From positions 73,113,249-73,177,248 of the forward strand of contig OZ038423.1 in assembly GCA_964036155.1 (NCBI GenBank): 64,000 bases of DNA, written 5' to 3'. Below, piece after piece: positions 1 through 12,200 of the stretch (within the stretch, counting starts at the first letter, position 1; each line of letters starts with the position of its first letter). The position numbers were made by a program, and so were the translations under genes. Source of the DNA: Diploscapter coronatus (taxonomy: Eukaryota; Nematoda; Chromadorea; Rhabditida; Rhabditidae). A model generated the notes under the pieces. It made no database searches and was not told where the DNA came from. It saw only the letters and a list, made by a program, of their open reading frames with translations.

Positions 1-99
1 AAGTAGAGGAGGGGCAAGTGGAGTCGAATTTTTGAAGCGAGCTTTATTAGGAAATTTCTCGTCACCTAGGATGTGTTTGAACGTGAAGGCGTTTCATGG
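1..99 (+). other. possible 3' end of an exon of an upstream gene
   Basis: One frame (codons starting at base 2) stays open to base 99 and is followed by a good donor (GG|GTGAGT). The other two forward frames contain stops. The short translation has a small Gly/Ala/Ser patch and matches nothing I recognise with confidence. It could be the tail of a gene beginning before the window or chance. I could not join it in frame to the gene starting at 498. Bases 100-481 hold nothing else I can support. Confidence 0.3.
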
Positions 100-481
100 G
101 TGAGTTTCCTCTGCAAAGTTGTGACCGAGGGATAGATGATCAACTTTCCTTCGTTGATACCCCGCGAATTTGCGACAAAAACCCGTCGAATAGAATTTAA
201 AAGTTTCAAAATGCACAATAAACGACATTTTGAATTATCCTTATCAAATCCTTCAACGGTTTACGATGGACTGAAGCCTTGCGATAATTTTAGACAGGGA
301 TCATGCATGAAAAGATCCTATAGCGCCGATATTGTATTTTCCCGTTGTAAAATGGAAATTTGAATACATTACTTCGATATTCAAGCGAGAAAATGAATCC
401 ATTTTCATTCATTTCTGCTATCAATTCCGTGAAATCATGCAGCTCTCCTTCTCTAATGAAAGAGAATAACGAATTTTATCA

Positions 482-489
482 TTTTTCAG
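482..489 (+). promoter_or_regulatory. probable spliced-leader acceptor for the ERMP1-like gene
   Basis: A strong TTTTTCAG acceptor ends at 489. The only coding frame downstream has a stop (TGA, 495-497) directly followed by ATG at 498. A cis-spliced exon starting at 490 would therefore hit a stop in all three phases, so the site fits a trans-splice acceptor 8 bases before the start codon. The same arrangement is seen at 6715-6716, 38939-38940, 49776-49777 and 62012-62013. Confidence 0.55.
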
Positions 490-497
490 TTGTTTGA

Positions 498-2481
498 ATG
501 TATGCAAATCTTGAACGAAAGTTTGGAAAACATCTTTTCGACATCACAACTTTCGATGGGATTATCCATTTCGAAAACAGTAAAAAAAGCCTGAGAATTT
601 GTAAAAATGGGCTTTCTTATGGAATAATTTTCATCATTCATGCTTTACGTTTCAAAGCCCACTTGCGCTCTCTAGATATAAGCAATGAATTTCAGTGGTA
701 CACTCATCATTGGATTGCTGCAATAATCTACGGGATTCCGATAGTCTGGACGGGTTACGCTACACAGACATTCTTCACGTCAAAGCTTGCTTCATACCAA
801 ATTTTGGTAAAGAACTAGTGGAATTAAGAATTTCACTGAAATTTTAGAAGTTTTCCGACTGCCTCGAGAGTATTCACCTAGCATTTATTGCAGCAATTTT
901 AATGATATTCACTTACTACGATGTTGCAAGTGGATTTTTATTCGCTCTGCAATTGTTGCCGCTCATTCGGTTGATTGTTCCTATCTCAAAAGGCAAGTTA
1001 TGGGCTTTCCGATAAAGTTATGTTTTCTTCAGAAACACAGAAATTGCTAATTTTCCCTCTTTGGCTAATACTACCAGGTGCTGCAATGCTAGTCTACACC
1101 TCAGAAATGCTCATTTCGATTTTTATTCCGATTATGGGCAGAACATCATCCAATCCTGAGCCAATTGTCTCCTCGTTCATCGCTTTACCCACAGTGCTGA
1201 TCATGTTGTCATTGGTAAATTTTGCGTCTTTCTGAATCTTCCGCAAACTCGCATTCTAGCTTTCCTTTTTCGCAAAAACCAAGACAAATCGGGAGCCGAA
1301 TGAATGTGGTCTGAAAGACTTCGCCTACAGCATCTTTGGAATCTTCTTCGTCATGTTCCTAATCGTTTCTGTGCTATCGGCTGCAAGTCCGTCTCCATTC
1401 CGATACAAATACGAATATCCGACTGCAAAGAGAACTCAATTCTTCGTGAGTTAATTTATCAATTATTAGCAGTAAGGTAGGCTGATTTAGCACGTAAACA
1501 GACTGATGCACAACCGCGATGGAAGTATCATCGCGAATGACAGCCGACTTTATGCGATATCTCACGACTACAGAGGAGCTGAAGACATTCCGTTCGTCAA
1601 AAGTGATCCAGGTAATGTTCAAAGAAATCTAAATTTTTAACAGGACCTAAAGTCAATTTCTAAATGACGTAATCGATGTAACTCTTGTGCAACCTTCACA
1701 ATTCAATATTTAACTCTTTAGAATGGCAAGAAATCGAACCGATCTACACTCACAGTCACTTCAAAGACATTCCGTACTACTTCCCGACCAGAGCTCGAAT
1801 TGATAATCGGTAATTTAACTTAAGACAAAAAAGAACGAAAATTCACAGAAGACTTTAGCCACATTCGATATCGAGTTTCTGAGGAGCAAATCAAGTTTTC
1901 GAAGCCAACGAAAATCACTCTGAACTCGAAGAAGCAAATATCCAAGTCCGAGATAGAATACGATCTTTCTGTATCGGGTAAACCCAAAAGGATAAAGAAG
2001 GATTTGTTTGTCAAATTCTTTTTAGGCTTTGGTCAAATGAGCGTTTACATGGTTGCTGACCCACAATGGATAATCACTGAGTTCACAGCACTTCCAGTCG
2101 AAACATACAAAGCGGCGCCAATCGAGAAGGACACATCTCTATTCCTGTTTTTGACTTGCAGTTCGCCGGAAAACCATTGTACTTGGAACTTCAAACTAGT
2201 GATTTCGGTAAGTTGGGAAATTTGATTTAAAACTTTATAGCATTCACGAACTAAATAAGCCTTCTAACGCGACGAAATTCCAGCTCCTTCCATCTCAAAC
2301 ACCAGATCAGGAAAAGCCGCTCCTGATAGGCGCTGCTTCTCACTACATCTATGGACCAGAGATGCAGTCGAAGTCCCTGCAACAGATCGAATCCGTCATT
2401 CGCGACAATCGACTGCACAGCAATCAATGGACAATCACACCTTCATCCTGGAATACCGATTTGGTTTACAGATATTTCTAG
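498..2481 (+). CDS. ERMP1-like multi-pass membrane protein, peptidase half absent
   Basis: Nine exons: 498-806, 848-992, 1033-1214, 1260-1445, 1491-1611, 1722-1809, 1859-1977, 2026-2207, 2284-2481; 509 residues. The protein follows the C-terminal half of endoplasmic reticulum metallopeptidase 1. About six hydrophobic segments come first, including one ending in IPIMGRTSS (family: TPILGRSGS). A lumenal beta-rich tail follows, with FGQMSVYMVADPQ and a final W...PSSW.TDLVY. Human ERMP1 has a preceding M28 zinc-peptidase domain, and none of its zinc ligands is seen here. I chose ATG 498 because an acceptor and an in-frame stop lie just upstream. The intron at 993-1032 begins with GC (AAAAG|GCAAGT), and reading phase forces this. 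Poly(A) signal AATAAA lies at 2562. Family assignment is strong. Whether the peptidase half is truly missing or lies on an unseen upstream exon is open. Confidence 0.8.
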
Positions 2482-2795
2482 TTTTTTTTTCTTCTTATAC
2501 TTGAAACAGGTACCTCAATTTTGCTCAAACTATGTGATGTCGTATGTTATGCTGCAATGTTAATAAATTATTTTAGAAGGAAACAATTTTTTAAAAATTA
2601 TGTCATTTTATGATGTTATCGAGTGAATTCAATTTTTATAATGGCCTTATCAGAGTTCTCGCTAATGCCATGAAGCGATACGTCACAGTCTATAGCACTT
2701 AATGCACTACCAAAACAGTCGGCCATTATTTTGCAATTGATAGCTAGGCTTCTCAATTTATTCTTGAATTGGATTTTTTGATAAGTTATTCTATC

Positions 2796-4978
2796 ATGCT
2801 GAAAAATTTGATGAAGCTATTGATTTCCTTATGTATTCCTATTTCGGTAGCCACTCAATGTAGTCTAAAGGAAGTTTTCGATGGCACGAGGTAATGATAG
2901 ATTCCTTCGATCTTTGGAAAGGTTTTTCGAATTCAATTCAGATGTCTCCAATTTATCAACACGGTTATGAATTTCCATGATGCTTATTCATTTTGCGCTA
3001 GTCAGAACTACAACTTGATCAGCATACACGATCAATTCTACAGCAATTACTTGATGAGTAAGTGAATCTAATAGTTTTAAGTCGTAAACGTTGTCAATGA
3101 CTGATTACTTGAGACGAAATAAATGATATGGACTTTTGATGCGCTTTACGCTACTACATATTCAAGGGATGAATGTAACGACTATTTATAAATATGCAAT
3201 GCACATTTTACATATTCGAACTTGTGCATCACTTATTTCGCCTCAAGCCCCGGTTATTGACTATATACGATATCTTTACAACTTCAATGCTATTTTCCAA
3301 AAGAAAAATCTTGTTGAATTTTTCAGATACGGCCAAAGTTGTCTTCAATTCCAGCTACAGCTCCTATTTCATAGGTCTGAACAAAGTTCTAACGGATACT
3401 TGGCAGTGGTCTGACAACTCAACGTACGCAGTAATTTTATTTTACTCCCTTCCATTCGATTAATTTCAGTTTCGACTTTAACAATTGGGATAGAGGTTAG
3501 CTCAACTCTATTCATGATTTGTCATATATCAGTATTTGAAGGCGAACCTACCAGTGTTAATAGTTGCTCGGTGCAAAGAATAAGTGACGGAAAGTGGGTA
3601 CGTTTCGAGTCCAATATTTTGCATTAAAAAAAAATTCGTTCAGCTCACCTATTCCTGCGCTACTCGTTTGCCATTCATCTGCTACAACTTTCCAAACATG
3701 TAGAAATCAAAGTGCATATTTTTATACAATTCATTGCAGATCACATCCAACCACAGCTTCGCCGATACAAACAACTGCGATGACATACAATTTGACGACA
3801 ACAAGATATCATAAAAAGTGTGGTGTTGGGTTAGAAAGGTTAGGCTTTTTTGATAAATAAACTGATTCAACCCGATCTTCATTCGAGATGAAGATACCTC
3901 GAGAATGTTTGATGAAGATCATCTTTATTTATTTCAGCCCACTGTCAAAATCGAAGAATCAACTTGCATCAAGTGGTTCTTGCGACGACGGCTACACGTA
4001 CTTTGATCGAACTGGCTATTGCTACAAGGTGCAGGTGGTCAATTATACGGGATCTTCGGATTCTGCGATTTGTCCGCCTGCTGCCATTCACTCGGTTGAA
4101 GAGGATTGTTTCGTTAAAGGTTATCGAATCTTTGGAAAATGTAAAAAATTGTTCTCTTTCAGACCTGGCAGTCAATTTTCTGAGCTCGAGAAATTGCTTG
4201 CCAAATGATCACGATTGGGACTTTTACTTCTATTGGATCGGGACGATGTGGCCGATAAGTAAGGATTGGCGACTCTTCATAGGAAAATACCTCAATCTTT
4301 TAGCAATGACTGGCAAATGTCAGTGGGGGAATGACGAACCAGCCGACTACGGCAATGCTCCGAGTTGGCCGTGGAATTGCAGCGACCATCACTTCTATGG
4401 ACTCTGGACCGATGTTTTCGTAAGTTGGTTCAGCATAATTCATTAGATCCTCGACAATACCATAATCTTTCCAACGATATGAGATAGATGCTATTTCATG
4501 ATTTTCATTCACTTTCTCTCTTCAAACTCTTCTACTAGCAGAGCCAGCATAGGAATAATGAAATGTTGTACGAGCAGAATCCTCCATTCCACAATACTAG
4601 GACTTCCCCAAGGCTCAATTCACGTTGATTTCAATCTTATCTCATTACCACTTCTATCGCCATTAAACAAACACGCTTTGGGAAGTCAACGTGTATATTT
4701 TGTGAAAGTATGTAATCAGAAAGTCAAGCGAAAGAGGGTTCCGAATCAAAGTCTTGAATTCGGTCACAGTTGAGTAGGATTACGATCAGGAAAACGAGCC
4801 AAAAATCCTACTGAAAACCCTCCAATAATATTTTTCCTGATTTATTCAATCAACTAATACAATGTTCTAGGGGATTGTCGACAAGTACGATCAAAGTCTG
4901 GTGTGGCTGAGAGACGTGAATTGGGACAAAGCACCGGTCGAATGCCGAACTGGAGTGTGCAAGACCCCAGCGAAATGA
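2796..4978 (+). CDS. secreted protein with two C-type lectin-like domains
   Basis: Exons: 2796-2890, 2942-3057, 3327-3423, 3470-3495, 3533-3597, 3644-3699, 3740-3838, 3938-4119, 4163-4258, 4304-4419, 4871-4978; 351 residues. A hydrophobic leader (LLISLCIPISVAT) precedes the first Cys. The first CTLD shows CLQFINTVMNFHDAYSFC, YFIGLNKVLTDTWQWSD and a closing CATRLPFICYN, the classic Cys pattern. A Thr/Ser-rich linker (PTTASPIQTTAMTYNLTTT) leads to a second, more divergent CTLD with YFYWIGTMWP and QWGNDEPADYGN. It ends VECRTGVCKTPAK. Clear Ca2+/sugar-binding triplets (EPN, QPD) are absent, although the second domain has EPA. Role is probably extracellular recognition, as for the large nematode clec family; the ligand is unknown. 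Poly(A) signal AATAAA lies at 5017. Confidence 0.88.
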
Positions 4979-5055
4979 ATCATTTTGTGAATGTTTGTAT
5001 TTCTAATTGCGATTTAAATAAAAGATCGTAGAATTGATGAGTAGTCGTATAAGTC

Positions 5056-5511
5056 TCAAATGTCCACTTTCGTATCCCTTTCCCGAACCACGACGGGTCC
5101 GAGATTGTCTCCAGTCAGTTTGTTCCATTTCGAATGCGATCCATCGCAATACGGCCATTTTTCGCTGAGCCAGCAGCGGCAAAACGATTTCTTCTCGCCA
5201 ACTTCATCTTTGAACACGATGTCTTTTACCTGGAATAAAATAGAAAATTCATAAGAAAAGTAATTTTAAAATCAAGAAAAGATAAATAAAAAACATTCGT
5301 AGCTTACCTTCTTCTGATCGCATTGAATCTTCTTATTGAACCTGTCTGGTCTAGAAAATTTGGATCCGAACTATAACGCCGAATTTGTTATATCATAAAA
5401 TCCCGGAAGGAAACTTACGCAATATCCTATAGCGATGCCTAGTCCGAGCAAGCCAGCAGGAAGCGCTAATGAGATTATCTTCGATTGAATGGTCGATAGG
5501 ACGTCAGACAT
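5056..5511 (-). CDS. CDGSH iron-sulfur domain protein (mitoNEET/NAF-1 type)
   Basis: Three exons read on the minus strand: 5419-5511, 5308-5370, 5056-5229; 109 residues, close to human CISD1 (108). The N-terminus has a hydrophobic anchor (ISLALPAGLLGLGIAIGY) as in outer-mitochondrial or ER-anchored CISD proteins. The signature CRCWLSEKWPYCDGSH gives the four 2Fe-2S ligands C69, C71, C80 and H84, followed by TGDNLGPVVV, the family's C-terminal strand. Members hold a labile 2Fe-2S cluster facing the cytosol and act in iron/redox and Ca2+ homeostasis. A TATTTTCAG acceptor about 50 bases upstream of the ATG suggests a trans-splice site or a 5'UTR intron. Confidence 0.93.
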
Positions 5512-6718
5512 TGGATAGTTTTGATACGGCCAAATTCGAAGAACTTTCGTTTTTCTCTTCTGAAAATAGTAAAGATAAAAACAAGTAAAAATTTCAAGAA
5601 TAATTTAGAAAATATGAAATTATAAAAGAGCAAATTATAAGAATAAAAATTTTTTAATTCCAATGGTAAAAATTGCGCATGGGCAAACTTAGCGCTGATT
5701 GTACGAATCGATTCTCTCAATGTGTGAGGAAAGAGGGCATTTGTGACGAAATGAAACTATTGATAAGTTGAAAGATCGGACGGGAAATGACCAGGACTTG
5801 ATAACATCGGAAAGTTATTTTTAGAAATGGACTTGCTGAAAATTAAAAAAAAAACAACGGGTAAAAATGTAGGTATTTAAAATTTGTATTTTTCCCCATT
5901 ATTTTTTGTGGTTAAATTTTTTCCTAGATTTTTAACTCTTACCTTTTGGATTTCTCGCTAAAAACTGTTTCATTGAAAATTTCAAAGGTGGCATTCAGAC
6001 CAGGGTCGCCCGGAAGTTCTGTTTCTGTTTCTGTTCTGTTTGTTTGTTTTCTGTCGATTTTTGACCATTTCTGTTTCTGTTTCTGTTTTCCGAAATTTTA
6101 GAAGTCATTTTCTGTTTCCGTTTGTTTTCCGAAATTCAAAAAACCCACTTCTGGACGGCCCTGGCTCAGACTTAGTTGGATTGCAACTAATTCCGAACGG
6201 ATCCAAACATTTTCGAAAATGGCCGAAAAATGCGGGCCAGCGCTGCAGTTTCCTTTTCTTCGCTTTTCTACTCTCTTCATTCCCCCTTCTATTTCGCCTC
6301 TCCCACTTGTCCCTGCACTGCATTTATTATCGACCCAGTGTCAATGCTGTCCAAATAATATCGCCAAGCATTCGGTGACGCTACTTTTAACCTAAAAACA
6401 GGGCACGCGGTTTCGAATAAATTTACCATCTTTTTCTTTTGAAGATCGCTGATTTTGTATTTTCGATAGAAGGAGCATTTTTATTTGCCTTATTTTTCGA
6501 AAAAAAATCCGAAGTTTCTTTTCTCTTTCCACGAAATTTAGTCATTGAAGTTTCGGTAATTTCTATCTTCTATTAATCTTTCCGGATTTAAAAAAAAATA
6601 AATTTATTTTAATTCTGGAACTCTTGTTAGGGTAGTCTCGTAGAGTATTCTCCAATCTTTTCATATTCCATTCGGTTTATTGATTTTTAAAATTCTTTTT
6701 TAGTGTTGATTTTCAGAA
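5512..6718. other. divergent upstream region between CISD and TMEM126-like genes
   Basis: AT-rich non-coding DNA, presumably carrying both promoters. It contains the hAT-type element at 6001-6163 and T-rich tracts. The modest forward open frame at 6040-6378 runs across the element's TTTCTG repeats and looks fortuitous. The downstream gene's ATG (6719) is preceded two bases earlier by a TTTTCAG acceptor, a likely spliced-leader site. Confidence 0.6.
6001..6163. mobile_element. hAT-type miniature element (163 bp)
   Basis: The ends are inverted repeats: CAGGGTCGCCCGGAAGT on the left versus CAGGGCCGTCCAGAAGT read inward from the right (14/17). Flanking 8-mers ATTCAGAC (5993-6000) and GCTCAGAC (6164-6171) match at 6/8, the duplication length of hAT transposons, whose ends typically begin CAG. 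The interior is low-complexity TTTCTG repeat with no coding capacity. Confidence 0.7.
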
Positions 6719-8851
6719 ATGAGTTCGGAGATTAAAGGCGCGGAGAAGAAGGTGGATATCGTGGAATTGTGGCGAGCCTCGGAGTCGCTGCCCGTGCAAG
6801 GCAGGAACAAGGAGGATGTCGCACTCACGAGATCATCGTAGGTCTATTTCTTTTTAAATTAGCCAATTTTTAACTTGACACAATAAATGTTTTGAAGTGA
6901 GCAAAACAATATTCTTTTTCTTTTTTTCAAGATTATCTTCATCGTGACTTTTCAGAATCACGGAACGTTTCCAAGGCGAGCGATCGGACGTGTGGAAGAA
7001 TTTCGGATTCATCACGCCCAAAGCTCAGGTATGCTATAAATCATACGTAGAGAACGCAAATACTCTAATTTGAAAAAAAAAAGTTGCGCTCTCTAATCAT
7101 GATTGTTTTTTCGGACAAAACAAAAACTGTTAAGAAGTCTAAAATAGAATTATGAAATTTTGAGCCTGGTTGAATCACATGAAAAATCATGTTTTTAGCG
7201 AGAGAAAAGAGAAAGTTTTCTTCGTGTCTCTTGATAATGTAACGCCATCTCCTTTCATGCGATTCGAAATTGCCAAGTATGATCGAAAAACCTTGATTTT
7301 CAGGGCATAATAATCAGGAAAGTTATCAACGACTGGCCTTATTGGAAGGAGCGCTACGCGATGACTCTGCCGTTTCACTTCACAGCTGCATCCACTTGCA
7401 TTTCATCCGTTCTAATCGGTGATTATTCAATAAGGATTTTTAAAGCACGCTAAGACATCAACAAGCTAAATTTAAAAAAAAAGAACCAAATTTTTAAATG
7501 TTTTTTTTTATTATCAAATTTATTTCTCTAGTGTATTTTACAAAAAAAAATTGAATAATATTCGCTCAAATTTTTCGAAGAACAAAACTCAGTAAAATAT
7601 TTTTGTGAACTTGTTGAGGAAGAAGATTTCAGCGACCCGCATCAATTCGGACATGATAGGCTTCAACCCGAAGATGGGTCTGATCGAGTCGTGTCGAACG
7701 CTGCCAAAGTCGCCCTGGATAACCTCCTGCTACGTGTCAGGGATCACATATGTCCTCCTTTATACGGTCATTTTCTTTGCAATTTCCATTTTACAAGTTC
7801 TAATTTATTTATTTGTCTTCGATGAGTTCATACCTTTTAAGATCTTGTCTATATGCCGTACGATTTTGTACGTAAATTTTGACACAACGAATACGATGCC
7901 AAGAAGCATAGATTCGCCCTTTTGAAAGTCAATTAATTGTTCGCATTTTTCTTCAAGGTTTCTATAAACATTCAAACTTGTGAATTTGCAGGCCCTAGTC
8001 CAACCCCAAATTGAGAGCGAGCTGCACCCGTGCGCGTCCTGTGTTTTAGGCCAGAACGTCGCGGCCGCAATGATTGGTGGTGCGCTTCTCCCCGCCGTCT
8101 GCACGCCCTACATGTGCGGATTCTTGGTAGGTCGACTTTCTAAGGATTTTTAAAGGTTCATTCAATTTGATTTGATGACAATAGTCTTGATATAGAAGCT
8201 TTTTCGATCCTATTTTATTCTTCTCTATCAAAATCATACATTTTTCACAAGAATTTAATAAGACCACTTCTTTTTCGTTTAACTTTTTCAATTAATGAAA
8301 TATGTTCAGATGATGCAAGAGACGAAAAAGTTCCCAGAGCCTCGAAACCTCCTCGAAATGGTGACAATGTGCTGGGAAGGTTTGAATTATTTCCTTGGAA
8401 CTTTTCAAAATGAAGAACTTCAGGCAGCAAAATCGCCCGAACTCGAATGGCCCTGGTTCTGCCGCTGCAGGTCGCGGTTGCTGCTGCTTCGACATACACG
8501 TTGTTGTGGGGACGGGATCGGTAAATTTCCTATTTTCCAGGAAAAATGACTTGATATCAAAATTCCGAATCAAATTTTATGGGTGCTCCTAATATTTTGG
8601 ACCAATTTTTGAACTATCACATTCTTCTTCAATTTTCTTCATGGATTGGAATTTATGTTTTGAAATTCTTATTCTTCAGATTCTACAAAACGATGGACGC
8701 CGACCCTGACTTGGCTCGAGAACTGATTCACAAAAGCATGAACACGGTCACTTTCGGGGAGAGAATAAGGAATTACCTGAAGAAGATTCCCGCAATCAGC
8801 GGGGAAATTCACACACCACCCGAGAAGGAGGATGTCAAAAATTTCAGATAA
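6719..8851 (+). CDS. TMEM126-family membrane protein
   Basis: Exons: 6719-6837, 6956-7028, 7304-7418, 7633-7766, 7992-8126, 8310-8379, 8424-8520, 8680-8851; 304 residues. The core follows TMEM126A/B: a helix after SPWITSCYVSGITYVLLY, a conserved CxxC (HPCASC), a Gly-rich helix AAMIGGALLPAVCTP, and a last helix ARTRMALVLPLQVAVAAST ending in WGRDRFYKTM. Vertebrate members (195-230 residues) are inner-mitochondrial-membrane factors linked to complex I assembly. This protein is longer, with a charged N-terminal extension of about 70 residues and a charged tail. No cleaved signal peptide is evident. Poly(A) signal AATAAA lies at 9111. Assignment rests on recalled family pattern and is fairly sure, not certain. 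Confidence 0.68.
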
Positions 8852-9278
8852 GTCAGCTGATCTGTAGAAAAGTACGAGTGATTTGATTTCGCTTTCGAAG
8901 TCAAGATACAAAAGAAGATTTGTGTTATTTGCGATCATCGTTTGAACAAACTTCGTTGAAGAAATAGGTCTTCAGAAGTATTCAGAGGATAATATTATAG
9001 TTCGTTAGGCAATAGGTTGTTAGGTCCGATTTTTTCTTGTTACTTCTGTAGAAATTCTAGATTGTGCTTTCTGTTATTTGTTTTACAATCTACGGGTATT
9101 TCGAGTGCCGAATAAATGAAACATATTTTCGTTATTTCAATGGTTTTGTGAAATTACACGGTTATCAGGCCGTTAGAATATTTCAATTTAATATTTTCGT
9201 GTTTTGAAGATTTATTATTTTCAAACTAAAAATTTCTAATTTTCAGGGTGATAAATTTCAATTTCCAAATTTCTGAAA
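8852..9278. other. spacer between TMEM126-like and exon-array genes
   Basis: AT-rich 3'UTR and spacer of the upstream gene, with AATAAA at 9111-9116. A TTTTCAG acceptor at 9245-9246 lies 33 bases before the next ATG. No coding signal seen. Confidence 0.6.
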
Positions 9279-12200
9279 ATGTCGCGTCGCAGTGAGCGCA
9301 AACGCACTGCCACGAAACATGCGGACGACGAGGTTTTCTACTCCTCCTCTCCCACGAAGAAACTCAGCACCTCTGCGGCTGGAGGAACGACTTCCACCAA
9401 AAAGGCTAAGGGCAAGGAAACGAAACAAACCAAAGAGTCCACGGAGCAGGAGGCTAAAGAGGGTAAGTTTCTTTTAAAAATGATATTTTCCGGAATACGT
9501 TCAAAATCAGAATAAAGACTTTGAATGATCTATTCTTGGTTACTCTCTTCAGTTAAAATAATCGCGTTTTTAATCTTCTGAAAAATTCTATTACCTTTCT
9601 TATTTAAAAATAATTTTAAAACTTCAGAATTGATCTCACCTCCACCGACCACGACAAGCACTCCGAAACGCAGTCGAGCGTCAGCGCAGAAAGTGAAGGA
9701 AGAAACGGAAAGGACTGAAACTGTTGGGGAAACACTGATGAAGATGAAGGATAAAGAGAAGAAAGAGGAAAATGGTATTTTGTATTTTTTAGAATAAATT
9801 TGGAAGGAGAGATGTTCAGAATTGCCTTCTTCTCCTGTGACCTCTCCGAGACGCGCCCGCTCCGCTGCGCAGAAAAAAACTGAAGAAACGGCTGAAACGG
9901 GAAAAGCTGATGAAGAAGGTAACTTTTTTATTTTATTTTTTATAAAATTTCACCTATCTCTTGAATTTAAAAAAATTAAGGTTCACTATTATTTCGTGGA
10001 TTAGACAATTCAAGTGTCTTGGAATATACAGTGATTTTGAAACTTATTCAATTTTCAGAAACTCCCCAATCCAAAGTTGGTCCGACTCCTGCTCCGCGAC
10101 GCTCTCGTTCTACCGGACAGAAACAGGGTCGGACTGCTAACGCGAATGTGGCTGCAATTCAATCGGCCGGTGAGATAATTTTTAGTGTTCTTCAGAAAGT
10201 TTACCTGACAAGTCATTTGCTGAGTTAAAAATGAATGTTAGTCGCAAGAATTTTACGAATTGGACTATGGGCAAATATTATTTCATGTTATACGTCCGCT
10301 ATTTCCTTGTAATTTGAAACTTATCAGAATAATTTACAAAATAATGAAGGGGTGATGGTAAATTATCAATCAAATAATTGATCAAAAATTCCTTTTTTCA
10401 GATGCCACCCCTCTCCAGTCCCCGACTCCCGCAAAGCGCAGTCGTGCTGCAAGATCTGGAGTGCAACAACAGCCTGAAGCTCAGGTCAATGAGCACAGTG
10501 ACATGCCTGTTCTGGAGAGCATGGAAAGTAGGATTCCGGGCTTTTTTTTAAATTAATTTTTACAATTTCAAAAATTCAGAGCCCGAATCTCAGCCTGCAA
10601 AACGCACTCGTCAAGCCGGACAGCAGCAGCGAGAAACACCAATTCAGGATCAGGTGGAAAGTAGGGATTTTGAAATTTTATCTTATTTTCTGAAATGATA
10701 CTTTTCAGAGCCGATCTCCCCTGTCGCTTCTCCCAGACGCGCTCGCCCCGTCGTCCAAAAACCGACTGAAGAGGCACAGGCAGCTGGAGCTGAAACTGAG
10801 CAAATCGATGTTGGAGGTGGGTTTTAAAATGTTATTTTTATAATAAATGCGAATCTGCAAATTCGTACCATAATTTACTTTCTTGAATAATTGAATTTTT
10901 AAACTTACTTGCTCTTCTTTATTTGATGAGAAAGTTTACGTGCAAACTAAATCTCGTAAATTCCTTTCGATCATAAACGACTTGTGAAACTTATTTTATT
11001 TCGGCATTTCAGAAAACGTGCTGCCTCAAACGGCCCCGACTTCAGCTGCAAAGAGGACTCGTTCGATTGGGCACAGAGCGATGGAACATGCTGGAGAACA
11101 GGCCCTTGGAGGTAGGCTAATTTCTTGCAACCATTTTTTCACATGGATTTTTTCTTACTTCTCGATAATTTTGTTGTTAGAATAAAAGACATTAGTAGAA
11201 ATATACTATTAAGTGTAAATTTGCTCCGATTTCATAAATTGTCTGAAACTTATCTTTTTTTTAGATCATTCCACTCTTCCGCAACCTACCCCCGCAAAGC
11301 GTCATCGCCAGTTGACCGCCCCGAAAACGGAAAACGCAGAGTTGCATGAAGGAGATCTGAGTCTTCAGGTAAACAAATATTTGAACGTGTTTTTAAAGAA
11401 AATACTGATAGCTCGAAAACTTTTCCCTTCCTGATAATGTTTCGAGAAAAATGACTAAAATCTGAAAATTCTTTGAGAAGAACAGTATTACATTGTCTTT
11501 AATTTCAGCAAGCCGGCACTCCTCATGAGGACAGAGAGGGTTCGGAGCAGAGAAACATTGCTGCGGCACTCGATTCCGCCTCTAAATTGACCAAGGGAGC
11601 CAAGTGGGTGTCTTAAAATTTACCCTTTTTATAAGCTGTTACTTACACAATTCATGTGAGCAATATTCTATTTGCAAACTAACTAAATAATGATACTTTA
11701 AAATTAATGTTTGAACAAATTGAGATATTCGTGTGGTTTTGGCTATTCGTATCAAAAGTTTATCTGAAGCTAGAGTAAATAACCATCTTCTAGAACATAT
11801 TTCAACCTAATTTCTATGACTTTAATGAACAAGAATTTTCAGCCGCCTGCCGATGTTGGAATGCGGGGACCCGCAATGCGATGTGGTGTGCGACTGCATG
11901 GCGACTCTGGTCGAGCACGTTGCCGAGGCTCACGACAGATCCGACCTGACCATCGAGGACTACAAGTTCAGCAGCTGGCATGAATTCGAGGTCGGACTAT
12001 TTTCACATGCGACTCCTCTTTCAAAGTCGATGAATAGTTATGAATAGTCTAGTAAAAAATGTAAATTAGTTGAGTATATCTTAGACTGTTTTTGATCAGA
12101 GAAGACAAGGAACATGGCAATAGTGTGCAACTTTTCTCTCTCCTCTTTATGCAGTGATCTCAATACAGGATGGCATATTTCACCCCAAAACGGGGAGGGT

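Noticed and set aside
136..363. 75-codon frame as a missing ERMP1 exon
   Set aside because: It shows none of the M28 motifs expected at that place and has no matching acceptor/donor pair.
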